The notes: generated by a model not told the origin, from the letters alone. A stretch of 64,000 bases of DNA from Xestospongia muta (GCA_963693285.1 OY848919.1:1635594-1699593), one strand, 5' to 3'; counted from the stretch's first letter, positions 22,408-36,323 are shown. Program-made: numbers and translations.

Positions 22408-25400
22408 ATGCAGCTAAAACATTTGAAGACTTTACTTCAGCCCCAGGTAAATCATAATGTAATAGATAGGTGTCAATTAGGATTACTTAATCTGTTTGCT
22501 TTCCTTCCAGGACAGTGCTGCTAAAGTTACAGCTTTAGCATGGGCCCCCAACAATAGTAAACTTGCCGTGTGTACTATAGACAGAGTAGTTCTGTTGTTT
22601 GATGAACATGGAGAGAAGAGAGATAAATTTGCTACCAAACCAGCTAATCCTGACGTATGTACATATACATATACTTTATACATTATACATGTAATCAAGT
22701 TATAATAATACAATGAAGGGTCTTGATACAACCATTAAAAAATGTTTAAAAGAAAAGAAATGTTTCCAGCGTCAAGACCTTTCTTTCATAATACATATGT
22801 TCATCATTTACTATAGCTGGAGTTAGTACCAGGAACTTATAAGTGTATTAGAAAATTGAGACTGGATAATAGAATTTCTCATTGACTATAAGACATGTCC
22901 CTCACATTACTTACTAATAAATAAATCAATAGCTTTTAAAGTATTCTTTGTCTACTAAATACCATTTGTGTCTTTCTTCTCATTCCCATACCACATGGTT
23001 TGAGAATGAGGCCGATATACATGGAGGTAAGTACTACTCTCTTTTCTATTTACAGTTAGGTAAGAAAAGCTATCAAGTGACTGCAATGGCCTTCTCTCCA
23101 GACTCTGCTAAAATAGCTGTTGGTCAATCAGATAATATTATATTTGTATACAAGATTGGAGAGAAATGGTAACTTAATTTATTGATGACATCATTTATTA
23201 TTGCTAATTATATTGATGACATCATTTATTATTATTAATTATAGGGGTGAAAAGAAAGTCATCTGTAACAAAATTATTCTACAAGTATGTTTATAACTTT
23301 GTGTAGATCTAAATGGATGGATGGATGAATTAATAGATGAATGGATAGAATAATGGACAGAGATGAATGGATGAATGTTTCATTAGACAGACAAATAGTT
23401 GATGTGATGGACGTATAATAGATGGTAGAATGGATGAATAAACAATTGTATAGATAGATAGATTATAAGGTTTTCTATAACAGAGTGCAGTGACTACACT
23501 GGTCTGGCCGGTACAACAGTCTTCATTTGTGTTTGGTCTAGCTGATGGTAAAGTAAAGTTGGCTGGATCTAAAGGAAGCAAATCTCAAACTATATACTCA
23601 TCAGATTCCTATGTTGTCTCTCTTGTCTCAAGGTCTGTTCCAAATTATGCATCCATTCTTTGATACATTCATCCATTTCTGTAACATCTCCTCAAATCAT
23701 GTATCCATTTACACACATATTCATACATTGCTCGTTCATCAATCAAAATCATGTATCTATTCATTGATTCATCTGTCTATCACTCAAATTTATTCATCCA
23801 TTTCTCAATGTATTTGTCCATTAACAGTCCTTTTGGTCAAGGCATTCTCTGTGGACATGCCGATGGTACTATAGTGAGGTACACCTTTGAAGGTGAATCA
23901 GAGCTCTCCAAGGTACACAATGACATCATTATTACATCATAGCCACACCTCTACTTTACATGACAATTCTAGGGTCCAGTCTGTAAACACAGTTGTCCAC
24001 CATATGCATTATCTTGGGGACTATCTACGATAATTGCAGCTGGTTGTGATAAGAGAGTAATAGTCTACAGTCACGCAGGTACATCCCCTCATAAGATCCT
24101 CATAACATCACTCTTAGTGTGGCTACATTCTAGGTAAGCCAGTTCAACAATTTGATTATTCAAGAGAGGATGATGAGAAAGAGTTTATGTGTGCAGCCAC
24201 TAGTCCTAGTGGACAAACTGTTGTATTAGGTAGCTTTGATAGGTAAGACAATGACCGTCAATGACTGCAGTATAGTAAAATCATAACAATATTATATGAG
24301 TTTAATTCCACCTAAGGTTGCGGGTGTACAATTGGTCTCCTCGTAAAGAAATGTGGGACGAGGCCCCGCCTAAAACTATTCCCAATCTTTACACAATAAC
24401 GGCTCTAACATGGAAGAGAGATGGTACTAGATTAACATCAGTAAGTACATGTACACAATGGAATCTTATATTAAATTAATTATAAGGGATATTCTCATTG
24501 TAATTAACCCTCTATTTTTTGGACATTTCTATAGTAGAACCTCTCTGTATTAAGGAGACTTCTTTAGGTCCCAAGGTCCTAAAGTGTCACTGCATAGACA
24601 TTTCACTGAAATACATAAGAATAATTAATGTCTTTAATGTGATTATAGAGAGAACTTTTATCCTCTATATAACATTTATGATAATATAATGTAATAGTGA
24701 TGTTCTCCAGATTAAAATGTAGTTAATTCATGTCATCCTATATTGTTATATTAGGGATCATTATGTGGTGCTGTAGATAATTTTGATTGTTGTCTCAAAC
24801 GTGTGACATATAGAAATAAATTTGAACTCACTTACGTTGGACCAAGTCAGGTAATAGAAATGAAATGAAACATTCAAATATTTCTATTAGCTATATTAAT
24901 AATACATTATATTAAAACAGTAATATATACATTATATGTAACTCGAAAACTGATTGCATTGTAGTGATTACATAACATGTAATTGGTCTCCATTATGAGG
25001 TACTGTACTATTTTATATGTAGGTTGTTGTGAAGAATCTAGGGACTGGTGCTCGTGTCATCTTAAAATCAAATTATGGGTATGAGATTGAGAAGGTGGAC
25101 ATTATGGGAAAAGATCGTTACCTTGTTGCTCATACTTCGTCTACTCTACTATTGGGAGATATGAGTAACTGTAAACTTAGTGAGGTAAGAGAGAAGACAG
25201 TAATGATATCAACTGAATGTGATATTTCTTAAGATCCTATGGGCTGATACAGGAGGTAATGAAAAGTTTTACTTTGAGAATGAGAATGTCGGTATGATCT
25301 TCAATGCTGGAGAACTTACTTTAGTGGAATATGGTATCAATGATATCTTAGGATCTGTACGGACCGAAGTCATGAACCCTCATCTCATCAGGTTAACTAT

Positions 25401-28400
25401 GAATACCTCACTCGTATTATCAAAATCTCGTACTCATACCAGTAATGGCCTCGTTCTCAATCCACTAGACCCATATTGAAATCAACTTAAGTGATTTTAT
25501 TTTGTTTAGCGTTCGTATCAATGAAAGAAAACAACGTGATATAGAAGAGTGTAAGAAATTAGCCTATCTAATTGATCTCCATACTATCAGCATTCGTAAG
25601 TGTCTACTACATTAATGTACTCATGTACACATGTACATGTACTACATTTAATTCATTGTATGTATAAATGTATTTTCCTTTTAGTTGATCTTACTATGGG
25701 AATTACAATTGGTACTATAAATCATGAGACTAAGATCAACTGGTTAGAGGTGAATAGTCACTAGTAATAGTATCACTTTATAACTACTTTATAACTACTT
25801 TATCATACCTTATAATAGTTGAATGAAACTGGTCGTAAATTGTTGTTTCGTGACAAGAAATTAAAAGTACATATTACAATATATTATGTTATAGAATGTC
25901 TAAATGTTTTGTGTATATGTTATAGCTACATCTTTATGATACGATGAATGAAACCATGACTCCATTGCTCTCCTATTGCTCCTATGTTCAGGTCTGTTCA
26001 TCAATCCATCTATCCATCTATTCATCCATCTGTTCATTTTCCATCTTCATGCATCTATCTGTCCATTGATCCATCCTCTATCTGTCCATTGATCCATCCT
26101 CTGTCCATTCTCTGTAGTGGGTACCTCAAAGTGATGTAGTCGTAGCTCAGAACAGAGCCAGTCTCTGCGTTTGGTACAACATTGATACTCCTGATAAAGT
26201 CACCATGTTTCCAATGAAAGGAGAAGTTGTAGGACTTGAGCGACAAGGAGGGCAGACACAAGTTATTGTACAAAGTGGTGTAGAGACCATATCATATCGT
26301 CTCGATGAAGGACTAATTGAATTTGGAACAGGTCAGTGGATATTATTAACGTAAGACCAGAAAAACTGAACTCTTAAGACTTGAATGGTTACATGTGTGA
26401 CATGATAATTTTGACTTAACTTGAGAAAGAGAGAGAGCTTTAATGACAATGTAGATGTAACTTCTTATTCTTTTCTTGTAGCTATTGATGATGGAGATCA
26501 TTTAAGAGCTCTCCAGTTTTTAGAGACACTTGAGTTAACAAAAGAAGCAGAAGCAATGTGGAGAACATTAGCTGGACTAACACTGCAAGAAGGACAACTC
26601 AAAATGGCAGAAAGGTCAGCTATTTTGTTAACTCCTTCTATTAAATTGTCTCTATAGGTGTTATGCAGCTGTTGGTGATATTTCTAAAGCCAAATACTTG
26701 AGAGATGTGAACACATTAGCTAACCAAATCACAATAGAAACTGTTAGTACATGAACAGTTCATTAACCCAACTATGTATCTTTCTGTACATCCATTGATC
26801 CAGCTTTCTGTCTATCCATTACTAATCCATCCATCCATCTATTCATCCATCCATCCATCCATCTATCCATCCATCCATCCATCCATCCATCCATCTATTC
26901 ATCCATTGTCCTCTTCTCCAGGGTCACGATGGTAGTCATCATTATTTAGTACAAGCTAAAGTGGCCATTTTAAACAAACAATTTAAACAAGCTGAACGTC
27001 TTTTATTAGAGAGAGGCGATGCCCAACAAGCTATGGACATGTACAAGGAGCTAGGTCGTTGGGAGGATGCCATTATTGTAGCTGAGATGACTGTCAGCAA
27101 TGATACAAGTGTACTATTAATTATGATATCTTAATTACAGGGTCACGCTGATCTTGAGGGTCTTAAAGCCTCACATCTCCAGTGGTTGTTAGACTCTGGT
27201 CAAGAAGAGAGAGCTGGAGAAATGAGAGAAAAAGAAGGTGATCTTCATTCTGCTGTTAACCTATATCTGAAGGCTGGACTACCAGCTAAAGCAGCTCGAT
27301 TGGTTATGCAACATTCTGTAAGAGCAGTAATACATGCACCTTTACCTTCATCAACATCACTCACTAGTTCACCCTCACTATTCTCACCCTTACCACATAC
27401 ATGTACATGTACCATTTCACCCTCACTATTCTCACCTTCACCACATACATATACACGTACCATTTCACCTTCAATATTCTCACCCTCACTACATACATAT
27501 ACACGTACCATTTCACCCTCACTATTCTCACCCTCACCACATACATATACATGTACCATTTCACCCTCACTGTTTACACCTTCATCCACACCAATATCAT
27601 CAACTAGGAACTAGCTGGACATTTGGATCTTCTACAACAAATTGCCACTTCACTGATGAAAGGAGGACTCCATGAAAAAGCAGGAGAGCTCTATGAACAA
27701 GCTCGCCTCTATCAAGAAGCAATGGAGGCTTACAGAAGAGGTGGAGCCTTTAGGAGAGCAGTGGAACTAGCCCGTGGTGCGTACCCTAGTGAAGTAGTCA
27801 GTTTGGAAGAACAGTGGGGTGATCAATTGTGTGTTCAAAAGCAATATGAGGCTGCTATAATGCATTATATTGAAGCTGGTAATGTCTTGAAGGCCATTGA
27901 AGCTGCTATTCAAGGTCGTCATTGGAATAAAGCTGCACAAATAGCAGAGACACAAGATTCGTCTGTAGCTGGAGAGTATTTTAGACAGATTGCTGACCAT
28001 TATGCCTCAATAAAAAACTATCAAGTAAGATAGTACAATGATAGTGAAATAGAATAGCTACCATTAGTAAGTTATAGACTAGTGAACATCAGTACTTACC
28101 ACAGTGACCTAAGATAGCTACCATTAGTAAGCTCTAGACTAGTAAACATCAGTACTTACCACAGTGACCTGGGATAGCTACCATTAGTAAATTCTAGACT
28201 AATGAACATCAGTTCTTACTACAGTGATCTAGGATAGCTACCATTACTAAACTTTAGATAACATCAGTGATCTAACTACATTGTAACATATCCATTATCT
28301 GACAATTAATTCTTTATAGTTGGCTGAATCTTTCTATATAAAAGGTGGTTTATCTAAAGAGGCTGTAGAGATGTATATAAAAGCAGATCAATGGGAACCA

Positions 28401-28567
28401 GCTTATAGAATAGCTGCAGAGTGTATGGAGAGTGAGGAAGTACACAGAGTATACGTGGCTAAAGCGGAAGAGTTAGAGAAAGAAGGACGACTAAGAGAAG
28501 CTGAACGACTTTATGTGTTAGTAGATGAACATGACCTTGCTATTAGTATGTATAACAAGAATAAACA

Positions 28568-28616
<49 letters not shown>

Positions 28617-31600
28617 GAGAGAGAGAGATGTATCAGTTATTATAATTTTCTCTTTACAGTATGATCCAATGATCAAACTAGTAGCTACATATCATCCTGA
28701 CATACTACCAGATACCCACCTACACTTAGCAAAGGTACATAACATTACTCCTATAACATATACAATAGTACTTCTTTTAATACTTCCTTATATGGTATAT
28801 AGGAGTTGGAGGGTGATAGACAATACAGACAAGCTGAGCATCATTTTATTGAAGCTAATGAATGGAAGTCAGCAGTAAATATGTACAGGACACATAGCTT
28901 ATGGGATGATGCTTATAGAGTTAGTGAATAAAGGATGACTGAATGAATGGATGTTTTCCTACTTACTATACATACAGGTAGCTAAAAGTCATGGTGGATC
29001 AAATGCTGCTAATCAAGTAGCATATCTTTGGGCTAAGAGTCTAGGTAATGTGGATTACATAACTAGTTATTAATAGTTAATTAATGTGTGTAGGTGGAGA
29101 ATCTGCTGTTAAGTTGTTGTCAAAATTTGGCTTATTAGAGGCAGCTATAGATTATGCAACAGAAAATTTGTATGTGTCTGTATATCTATGTTTGTGTCTG
29201 TATATCTATGTTTGTGACTCTGTATATCTATGTTTGTGTCTGTATATCTATGTTTGTAATGATCACTCTTTCTCTCTAGTTCCTTTGATTTTGCCTTTGA
29301 AATAGCTAAAGTTGGTCTCAAATCTAAGCTACCAGATATTCACATGAAATATGCACTGTATTTAGAAGACGAGGTACAGAAAAACCACACCCAAAAATAT
29401 CAATAAGCCACACCCATTTAGGGTAAATTCAAAGAAGCAGAAGCAGAATTCATCCAAGGAGGAGGACCCAAAGAAGCCGTCCTAATGTATGTACATGCAC
29501 ACGTATACCCACATCACATATTCCTCCCTCTCCTTCTCAGGTATGTACATCAACAAGATTGGGACTCCGCCCAACATGTTGCTGAGAAATATTCTCCTGA
29601 GAGCCTGCCTGATGTCCTCATAGGACAAGTATATCCTCCGCTATGTTCCTCTGATATGTTCTATAATCTTTTCATCCGTTTACTTTAGGCACGAGTAGCC
29701 TTTTCAAAGAAAGACTTTCAGAAAGCAGAGACCTTTTTGTTACGAGCTGACAGACCTGATTTGGTTGTCACAAATTATAAAGTAATATTGCTATGATGTT
29801 TAATATTGTTTATATGTACTCTTTCTCACTATCAGGAGGCTGATATGTGGTCTGATGCACTACGCATTACTAAAGAATACTTACCACATAAGGTATTTGA
29901 TTTATGTGAACATATATTTGAACTTGTGCTCTTGTGCAAAAAATAGCTTGATGATTTCCAGAGAGAAATGGCAGCCAAAAGTGGCAAGTAAGTCAGCTCA
30001 CTTTGTATGACCATGATCTTATTCCTTATTTCTACAGAAACTATCAAGACCTCCTATCACAAGCTAAGACGTGGGAAAATAGCGGAGAATATAGTCGAGC
30101 TATTGACATGTATCTTCAGTTAACAGTACAGAACTGTGATAATACTGATCTCTTAATACAATGTTGGAACAAAGTATATACTATTAATGTAATTGATATT
30201 ATATTGTGTATATAATATAGGCTGTTGACTTGTGTAGTAAGTTCACTCCAGAGAAAGAGACAAATGTAGTGACATTAGTTTGTGATAGACTGGCTAATAT
30301 TAACCAATATGGAATGGTAAGATTATAATATCCACACTTTGTCTGTCCATCCATCTATCCTTCCATATAGGCTGGTGAACTATTCTTAAGTGTTGATATG
30401 ATCAAAGAAGGTATTGATATGTTTATTACTGGAGAGGAATGGGATAAAGCACGTCATGTTACACAGAACATAGCACCAAGGTACTTAGGTATATATTGTA
30501 AGATCAACATGATCTCTCTTTACTATAGATTTGAGCAATATGTTGAACAGGCATATATTGAGTTCTTAAAACAAAAGAACAGACCAGAAGAGGTACATTA
30601 TCTAGTATATAATAACTATTACATTGTAAACATATATTAGATGAAGAGTGTTGATCCTGACGGTGCTCTTAAAATGTACATGCAAGCTGGAGAATGGGAC
30701 AAATGTCTAGAACTAGCTAAACAACAGGTAAGAAAACACTTAACTTAAGAAACTTACCATCCTCTTATGTCACTCTCTGCATCTCTTCCTTATTCCTTTT
30801 CACTCATTGTCTTTCTCTATCATCTTTTCTTGTTCATAGGGTCCTAGTATATTGGATAAGTATGTCGCACTTTATGCAGCAGACCTCATCAAAAACAATG
30901 CCACACTCTCCGCTCTTAAATTATATACAACTTACAAACCTCCAGCTACACCACAAAACTTTAACATCTACAAAAGATTATGTCTGGAAGTATTTGGAGA
31001 GAACCTTGAAGGTCCTAGTGCTTACTCCACATATGCCAGCTTAAGGAATATGTTATTATCACTGGTCAGTAATAGAGAATAGCTCTCTGTGTTCATCAAA
31101 TGTAGTAATCTGTCAAAGACATATTCTTTTTAAAGTTCTCTAAGTTGAGCTATGAAGTCCATACTTTGTTGTGTATTAAAAAAATCTACACCCTATTACA
31201 GCAAAGTGTGGACCTCCTACAGAACTAATAACTACTTAAGATTGTATTAACATTTTAGAGAGAGGTGTTTGATATTAAGTACAATTGTCAATTTTGTAGG
31301 TCGAGGAACTTGCTCGGACATCAGAGTCTGGAAGTTTGAGTTATCGAGAGTTTGAGCAGTATCTATTAATAGCTCATTATATGTCAACACAAGCTGCTTG
31401 TCACCATGTACCACAGTTAAGTGGTATAGTAGCTAAGTTATCAGTATCTATGTTACGTCATACTGATGTAATACCTGCTGATAGAGCTTTTTATGAAGCT
31501 GGAAATTATTGTAAGGTTAGTAGACAATGTGAGATAGAGAATGTACTAACAATGTACTAACAATGTACATATATATTTTCAATGTAGGCTGTTGGTAATG

Positions 31601-31677
31601 AAAGAATGGCCTTTATATTCTTTAATCGTTTCTTGGATTTGAGTGAAGTAAGTGATTGAAGAAAGAATACTGCCTTT

Positions 31678-31747
<70 letters not shown>

Positions 31748-32723
31748 GGCTATTGAAGAAGGCTCACTTGATATGTTAGACAATACTGATTTTATGGATA
31801 CTGATATACCTTTTGAAATACCACTACCAGATCAACCTTATATACCAGTAAGTAAAAACTTATTCCTATTTTTGAAAGCATTAGATTGGGACTAAGACTA
31901 TATTAAGAGTGGAAATGAGTCTATTTATATTCCTACAGGAAGATAAGAGGGAAGAGATCAAAGAATGGGTACTTGCTCTCTCAATGGACAGACGAGTAAG
32001 ACTTTGTACTAATATATCATTTGATACTCATCATTTCTCTACTTCATTCTTTCTTTTAGGTGGAGCAGACTTTACCATTAGATGAGGAGAGACAGACTTA
32101 TGTAGCATCACTTACTTCTCCTCATACTGGAGTAGTATCATTACCCTGTATTATAACAGGTCAGGGTTCAAAGTACACATGATACTACAATATATACATT
32201 TAATTTTCTATCAGTAATCATAATTATGTAGTGTAGTCATATAAATTTTATCCCCAAGATCAATTTTTTATAGTCCTTGATAAAACACATGTACAATAAT
32301 AAGTCTATCCACTCACTATCTATGTTTTGATGTTAGTATGTGTGTACAAGTACATGTAGAATATAACATTGTATTAACACAAGTACATGTACAATATAAC
32401 ATTGTATTAACACAAGTATATGTACAATATAACATTGTATTAACACAAGTACATGTACAATATAACATTGTATTAACATTTAGGTTATCCAGTGTTAAAA
32501 CAGAAAGTTGATTTCAAGAGGGGAGGACGTTGTGCTAATAAAATGGACTGGAGTAAATTTGTTATGAATACTAAGGTCGGTAGTCTCATACTCAATCCAT
32601 AACATAGGTATGAGTCTTGTCTTATCGTATTAGGCATCTCAAAATGAGGAGTGTCTGGACGTCATTCACTTTATTACAAAGTGGTGTGGACAACCACTAA
32701 ACCCCACCCATACATTTCAATAA
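22408..32723 (+). CDS. IFT172: IFT172, intraflagellar transport complex B subunit
   Basis: Exons: 22408-22446, 22511-22654, 23056-23168, 23245-23284, 23484-23632, 23828-23912, 23973-24078, 24134-24242, 24317-24440, 24755-24850, 25023-25184, 25234-25391, 25510-25595, 25685-25749, 25819-25866, 25926-25991, 26118-26331, 26482-26614, 26658-26742, 26922-27092, 27141-27317, 27608-28024, 28320-28568, 28660-28734, 28803-28919, 28978-29044, 29094-29169, 29280-29373, 29422-29486, 29541-29628, 29689-29781, 29836-29892, 29947-29987, 30038-30173, 30221-30316, 30371-30480, 30529-30592, 30641-30727, 30840-31064, 31300-31515, 31588-31647, 31749-31847, 31939-31995, 32060-32159, 32484-32575, 32634-32723. All phases close, giving 1746 residues against about 1749 in the family. 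N-terminal WD40 propellers ([13 protein letters not shown] start, [25 protein letters not shown]) precede long TPR-like helical repeats ([28 protein letters not shown] end). It carries cargo at the tip of anterograde IFT trains. Downstream DNA to 52.5 kb holds broken copies of its exons. Confidence 0.97.
26800..26905. repeat. (ATCC)n microsatellite in IFT172 intron 19
   Basis: A run of atccatccatccatc with occasional atctatcc and attcatcc variants, ending shortly before exon 20. Confidence 0.9.
27395..27600. repeat. 48-bp minisatellite in IFT172 intron 21
   Basis: accatttcac recurs at 27411, 27459, 27507 and 27555, an exact 48-bp period with tattctcacc and cacatacatatac. Because 48 is divisible by three, the array stays open in all three + frames. 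Confidence 0.9.
28045..28262. repeat. 60-bp tandem array (family A), copy 3, in IFT172 intron 22
   Basis: Between three and four units of the 60-bp repeat (tagctaccattagtaag, agactagtgaacatcagt, acttaccacagtgacct) in the same + strand orientation as the LARP1 array, thus antisense to the VPS37A copy. Confidence 0.9.
28569..28627. repeat. (GA)n microsatellite at the IFT172 exon 23 donor
   Basis: A GA run begins directly at the 5' splice site (cag|gtgagagaga), so the donor is part of the repeat edge. Confidence 0.9.
31683..31748. repeat. (CT)n run forming the polypyrimidine tract of IFT172 exon 42
   Basis: About 65 bp of pure CT lead straight into the AG acceptor. The duplicated copy at 35361-35435 has a longer run at the same place. 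Confidence 0.92.
32345..32480. repeat. 33-bp tandem repeat, 4 copies, in IFT172 intron 44
   Basis: aagtacatgtacaatat and aacattgtattaacac recur at exactly 33 bp (32348, 32381, 32414, 32447). The paralogous intron at about 36050 has only about one degenerate copy. Confidence 0.9.
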
Positions 32724-33351
32724 TCCATAAATAGTGTAGAGAACATTCTACATTTGATAGTCTAAACTCACTAATCTTTACTTATTAAAAATATATATGT
32801 ATGCCATAAAAATATATATTTCCTACATTGTACATTATATGCAGCACTATGGTTTTCCTAGAATAGCCAGATACCTGCCAACTGTCATGTTTCTAGGAAT
32901 TATAACAGGTGGTTATAACAGACATGCCCAATAGTAATTTACAAGAGGTCATAATTACAAAAGGTTTGATAGTTATACAAACTGCGGGTTAATATATGGA
33001 CCCACCCTTTTTTTCCAGGAATTGTAAGTTAATAAATACTACATGAATGACTATTGTTATTGCATACAAACATACTGACCTGTTATATGCAAATATCACT
33101 GACCTTTCTAGTTGACAACAGAAAGAAACAAATACTAATTATATTTGTTTGTGACATTCCAGATATAATTAATGTAACAATTAATGGCACTTTGTAAATC
33201 TTTGCTTTTAAATACGTTAATGAATCAAATTAGTTTAACTTCATGTAAAATCACATTTACATAACAAAGTTACTTTTGCTGTCGTTCCAATTTGTTATTT
33301 TCTCCTTTATTGGAATGCACAGTCAAAATACACACATCACGTTCTAATCCT
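32724..33351. other. IFT172 3' flank up to the first membrane-protein copy
   Basis: No coding signal. Most of this stretch (to about 33290) recurs downstream of the IFT172 duplicate at 36324-36890, so it marks the shared 3' flank of both copies. Confidence 0.7.
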
Positions 33352-33376
33352 CACGTGACCGACATCGAATATAAAA
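33352..33376 (+). promoter_or_regulatory. E-box + TATA promoter, membrane-protein copy 1
   Basis: CACGTG (33352-33357) followed by TATAAAA (33370-33376), with the conserved leader (ctcaacgtcggcttaatcgt) directly before the ATG at 33473. The E-box to TATA spacing is about 10 bp shorter than in copies 2 and 4. Confidence 0.65.
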
Positions 33377-33472
33377 AAATATTTCGCTACTATAATTGCG
33401 TGACAAGAGACGTGAATGTGGAAGGCATCGTTGGATTATCTCTCAACGTCGGCTTAATCGTAAACTCAAACA

Positions 33473-34347
33473 ATGGGTAGAAGCTATGCCTCGGATTCTG
33501 TTCTTCACAGTACACCAATATTGATACTTGCACCTAGCATAATGATTCCCCACTCTATCCTCTATATTGTTCTATTAATGGTCTACCTCATTCATACGGT
33601 TAATTCATTCTACTCGTTATCTTTCCGATGTAGAACATTCATCCACTCGAAATCGTTTTGTTTCTATCGATGTTGTTCATCTGATAGGAAGAAAAGGTAC
33701 GTTCGATTTCTGACCAAGTGTATGCATGAAATAGTACATAAGGCACTTGGGAATGCATTCAAACCAGGAAGGAATGACTCAGAAGAAGATCTCAAAACTG
33801 TTTTTTATGGTTTTCTAGCTACAAACTATGTTGTTTATGTGTTTACCCTAATCGTTTTAAAAATGTTTCTAGTGTTGGCCATTATATTCTGGGATAAATT
33901 CTTATTCAAAGTATCTTACGGATGTCCATACAACGTTGATGTACCGAATCTTATTTTGTTATAATTCAACATCTTGTAACCCTATCAATTGTTCAAATTC
34001 AGAAGAACTACTCAATTGTCAATTTATAGAATGTTACAGATTAATTTTTGACTAGAGCTCTGCTGCTGGAGCAGTCAGAGGTCTTTATGTTTGGTTATCA
34101 CTTGTAATTACTTCTATACCTGATGATGCTTGAAATTAAAACTACAATGAACAGAATATGGACAGATTTGATGAATTATATTATGTCCATTTTTACAATC
34201 ATAATTGGATACGCAGTTTTTCTAGTCTATGTTCTTGTTTTCTTGAAAGATGAAAACTATTCTTCGGGAGTATTATCATCAGCAATTGGAGTATTAGAGT
34301 GTTATCTATATATGCATCCACTATTAGTACTCAGTATACTAATATAA
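33473..34347 (+). pseudogene. Five-TM membrane-protein family, copy 1, broken
   Basis: The first 160 or so codons match the family (MGRSY start, FKPGRNDSEED, LVLAIIFWDKFLFKVSYGCP). An extra T near 33955, compared with the intact copies, shifts the frame after VPNLI. Further on, the TGG of the family's FDWSSAAG motif reads TAG (about 34052). A third frame covers the last membrane segments (34123-34347). Copy 1 also carries an insertion after TM1. At least two independent lesions make it a pseudogene. Promoter and leader are still recognisable, so it may be transcribed. Confidence 0.82.
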
Positions 34348-34548
34348 CTTGTAAAAATCAGCAGTCAAAAGTTGGAATTTCAAAGTGAGTTAACTCATAA
34401 TCACAGAAATGACTTCCAAATGTATATAAGAACTTTAATTTTATTTATATTTGGAAAACACAAAATGTTCCAACTTAGGTGGATCTTTTTCACATGTAAA
34501 AAAAGCAAGAAAGGGTGTTCATGACTTTACTCTCTTAATATGTTGACT

Positions 34549-35356
34549 CTATGCAGCAGAGCTCATCAAAAACAATGCCACACTCTCAGCTCTTAAATTA
34601 TACACAACTTACCAACCTCCAGCTACACCACAAAACTTTAACATCTACAAAAGATTATGTCTGGAAGTATTTGGAGAGAACCTTGAAGGTCCTAGTGCTT
34701 ACTCCACATATGCCAGCTTATAATTAAGGAATATGCTATTATCACTGGTTAGTAATAGAGAATAGCTGTTTATGTCCATCAAATCTATAGTATCTCTCAA
34801 AGACATATTCTTTTTAAAGTTCTCTAAGTTGAGCTATGAACTCCATACTTCATTGTATATTTTTAAAAATTTACACCCTATTACAGCTAAGTGTGGACCT
34901 CTTACAGAACTAATAACTACTTAAGATTGTATTAATATTTTAGAGAGATCTCTTTGATATTAAATACCATTGTCAATTCTGTAGGATGAGGAACTTGCTC
35001 GGACATCAGAGTCTGGAAGTTTGAGTTATCGAGAGTTTGAGCAATATCTATTAATAGCTCATTATATGTCAACACGAGCTGCTTGTCACCATGTACCACA
35101 GTTAAGTGGTATAGTAGCTAAGTTATCAGTATCTATGTTACGTCATACTGATGTAATACCTGCTGATAGAGCTTTTTATGAAGCTGGAAATTATTGTAAG
35201 GTTAGTAGACAATGTGAGATAGAGGATGTACTAACAATGTACATGTATATTTTCAATGTAGGCTGTTGGTAATGAAAGAATGGCCTTTATATTCTTTAAT
35301 CGTTTCTTGGATTTGAGTGAAGTGAGTGACTATAGAAACAATACTAACTTTAAAAT

Positions 35357-35435
<79 letters not shown>

Positions 35436-36323
35436 GGCTATTGAAGAGGCTGCACATGATATATTAGACAATACTGACTTTATGGACATTGATATACCTT
35501 TTGTAATACCACTACCAGATCACCCTTATAAGCCAGTGAGTAAAAACTCATTCCTATTTTTGATAGCATTAGATTGGGAATAAGACTATATTAGGACTGA
35601 GAACAAGTCTATTTATATTCCTACAGGAAGATAAGAGAGAAGAGATCAAAGAATGGGTACTTGCTCTCTCAATGGACAGACGAGTAAGACTTTGTACTAA
35701 TATATCATTTGATACTCATCATTTCTCTTTTTCATTCTTTCTTTTATGTGGAGCAAACCTTACGATTAGATGAGGAGAGACAGACTTATGTAGCATCACT
35801 TACTTCTCCTCATACTGGAGTGGTATCATTACCCTGTATTATAACAGGTCAGGGTTCAAAGTACACATGATACTACAATATATACATTTAGTTTGCTATT
35901 AGTAATCATTATAATGTAGTGTAGCCATATAAATCTCATCCCCATGATCAAGTTTATATAGTCCATGATAAATATAAGTACAATAATAAAAGTCCATCCA
36001 CTCACTAGTTATGTTTTTAATGTCAATGTGTGTGTACTATTCCTAAACAAGTACATATAATAAATCATTGTATTAATACTCAGGTTATCCAGTATTAAAA
36101 CAGAAAGATGATTTCAAAAGAGGAGGATATTGTGCTAATAAAATGGACCGAAGTAAATTTGTTATGAATACTAAGGTCAGTAGTCTCATACTCAATCCAT
36201 GACATAGGTATGAGTCTTGTCTTATCATATTAGGCATCTCAAAATGAGGAGTGTATGGACGTCATTCACTTTATCACAAAGTGGTGTGGACAACCATTAA
36301 ATCCCGCCCATACATTTCAATAA
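34549..36323 (+). pseudogene. Partial duplicate of IFT172, exons 39 (partial) to 46
   Basis: Exons 40-46 recur in order with their introns (for example exon 40 near 34985-35200 and a stop-bearing last exon ending at 36323), giving high identity to 30.88-32.72 kb. Damage: exon 39 starts partway in; a short insertion in it creates an in-frame TAA near 34722; the exon 44 acceptor reads ...TTTTATGTGG instead of ...TTTTAGGTGG, removing its AG. It lacks the promoter and first 38 exons. The 3' flank is copied to about 36890. A tandem duplication carrying the IFT172 end plus the adjacent membrane-protein gene explains this. Confidence 0.9.

Noticed and set aside
27245..27607. Several overlapping frames of His/Ser/Thr/Tyr-rich peptides on both strands
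   Set aside because: All come from the 48-bp array in IFT172 intron 21; only the exon 21 part is coding.
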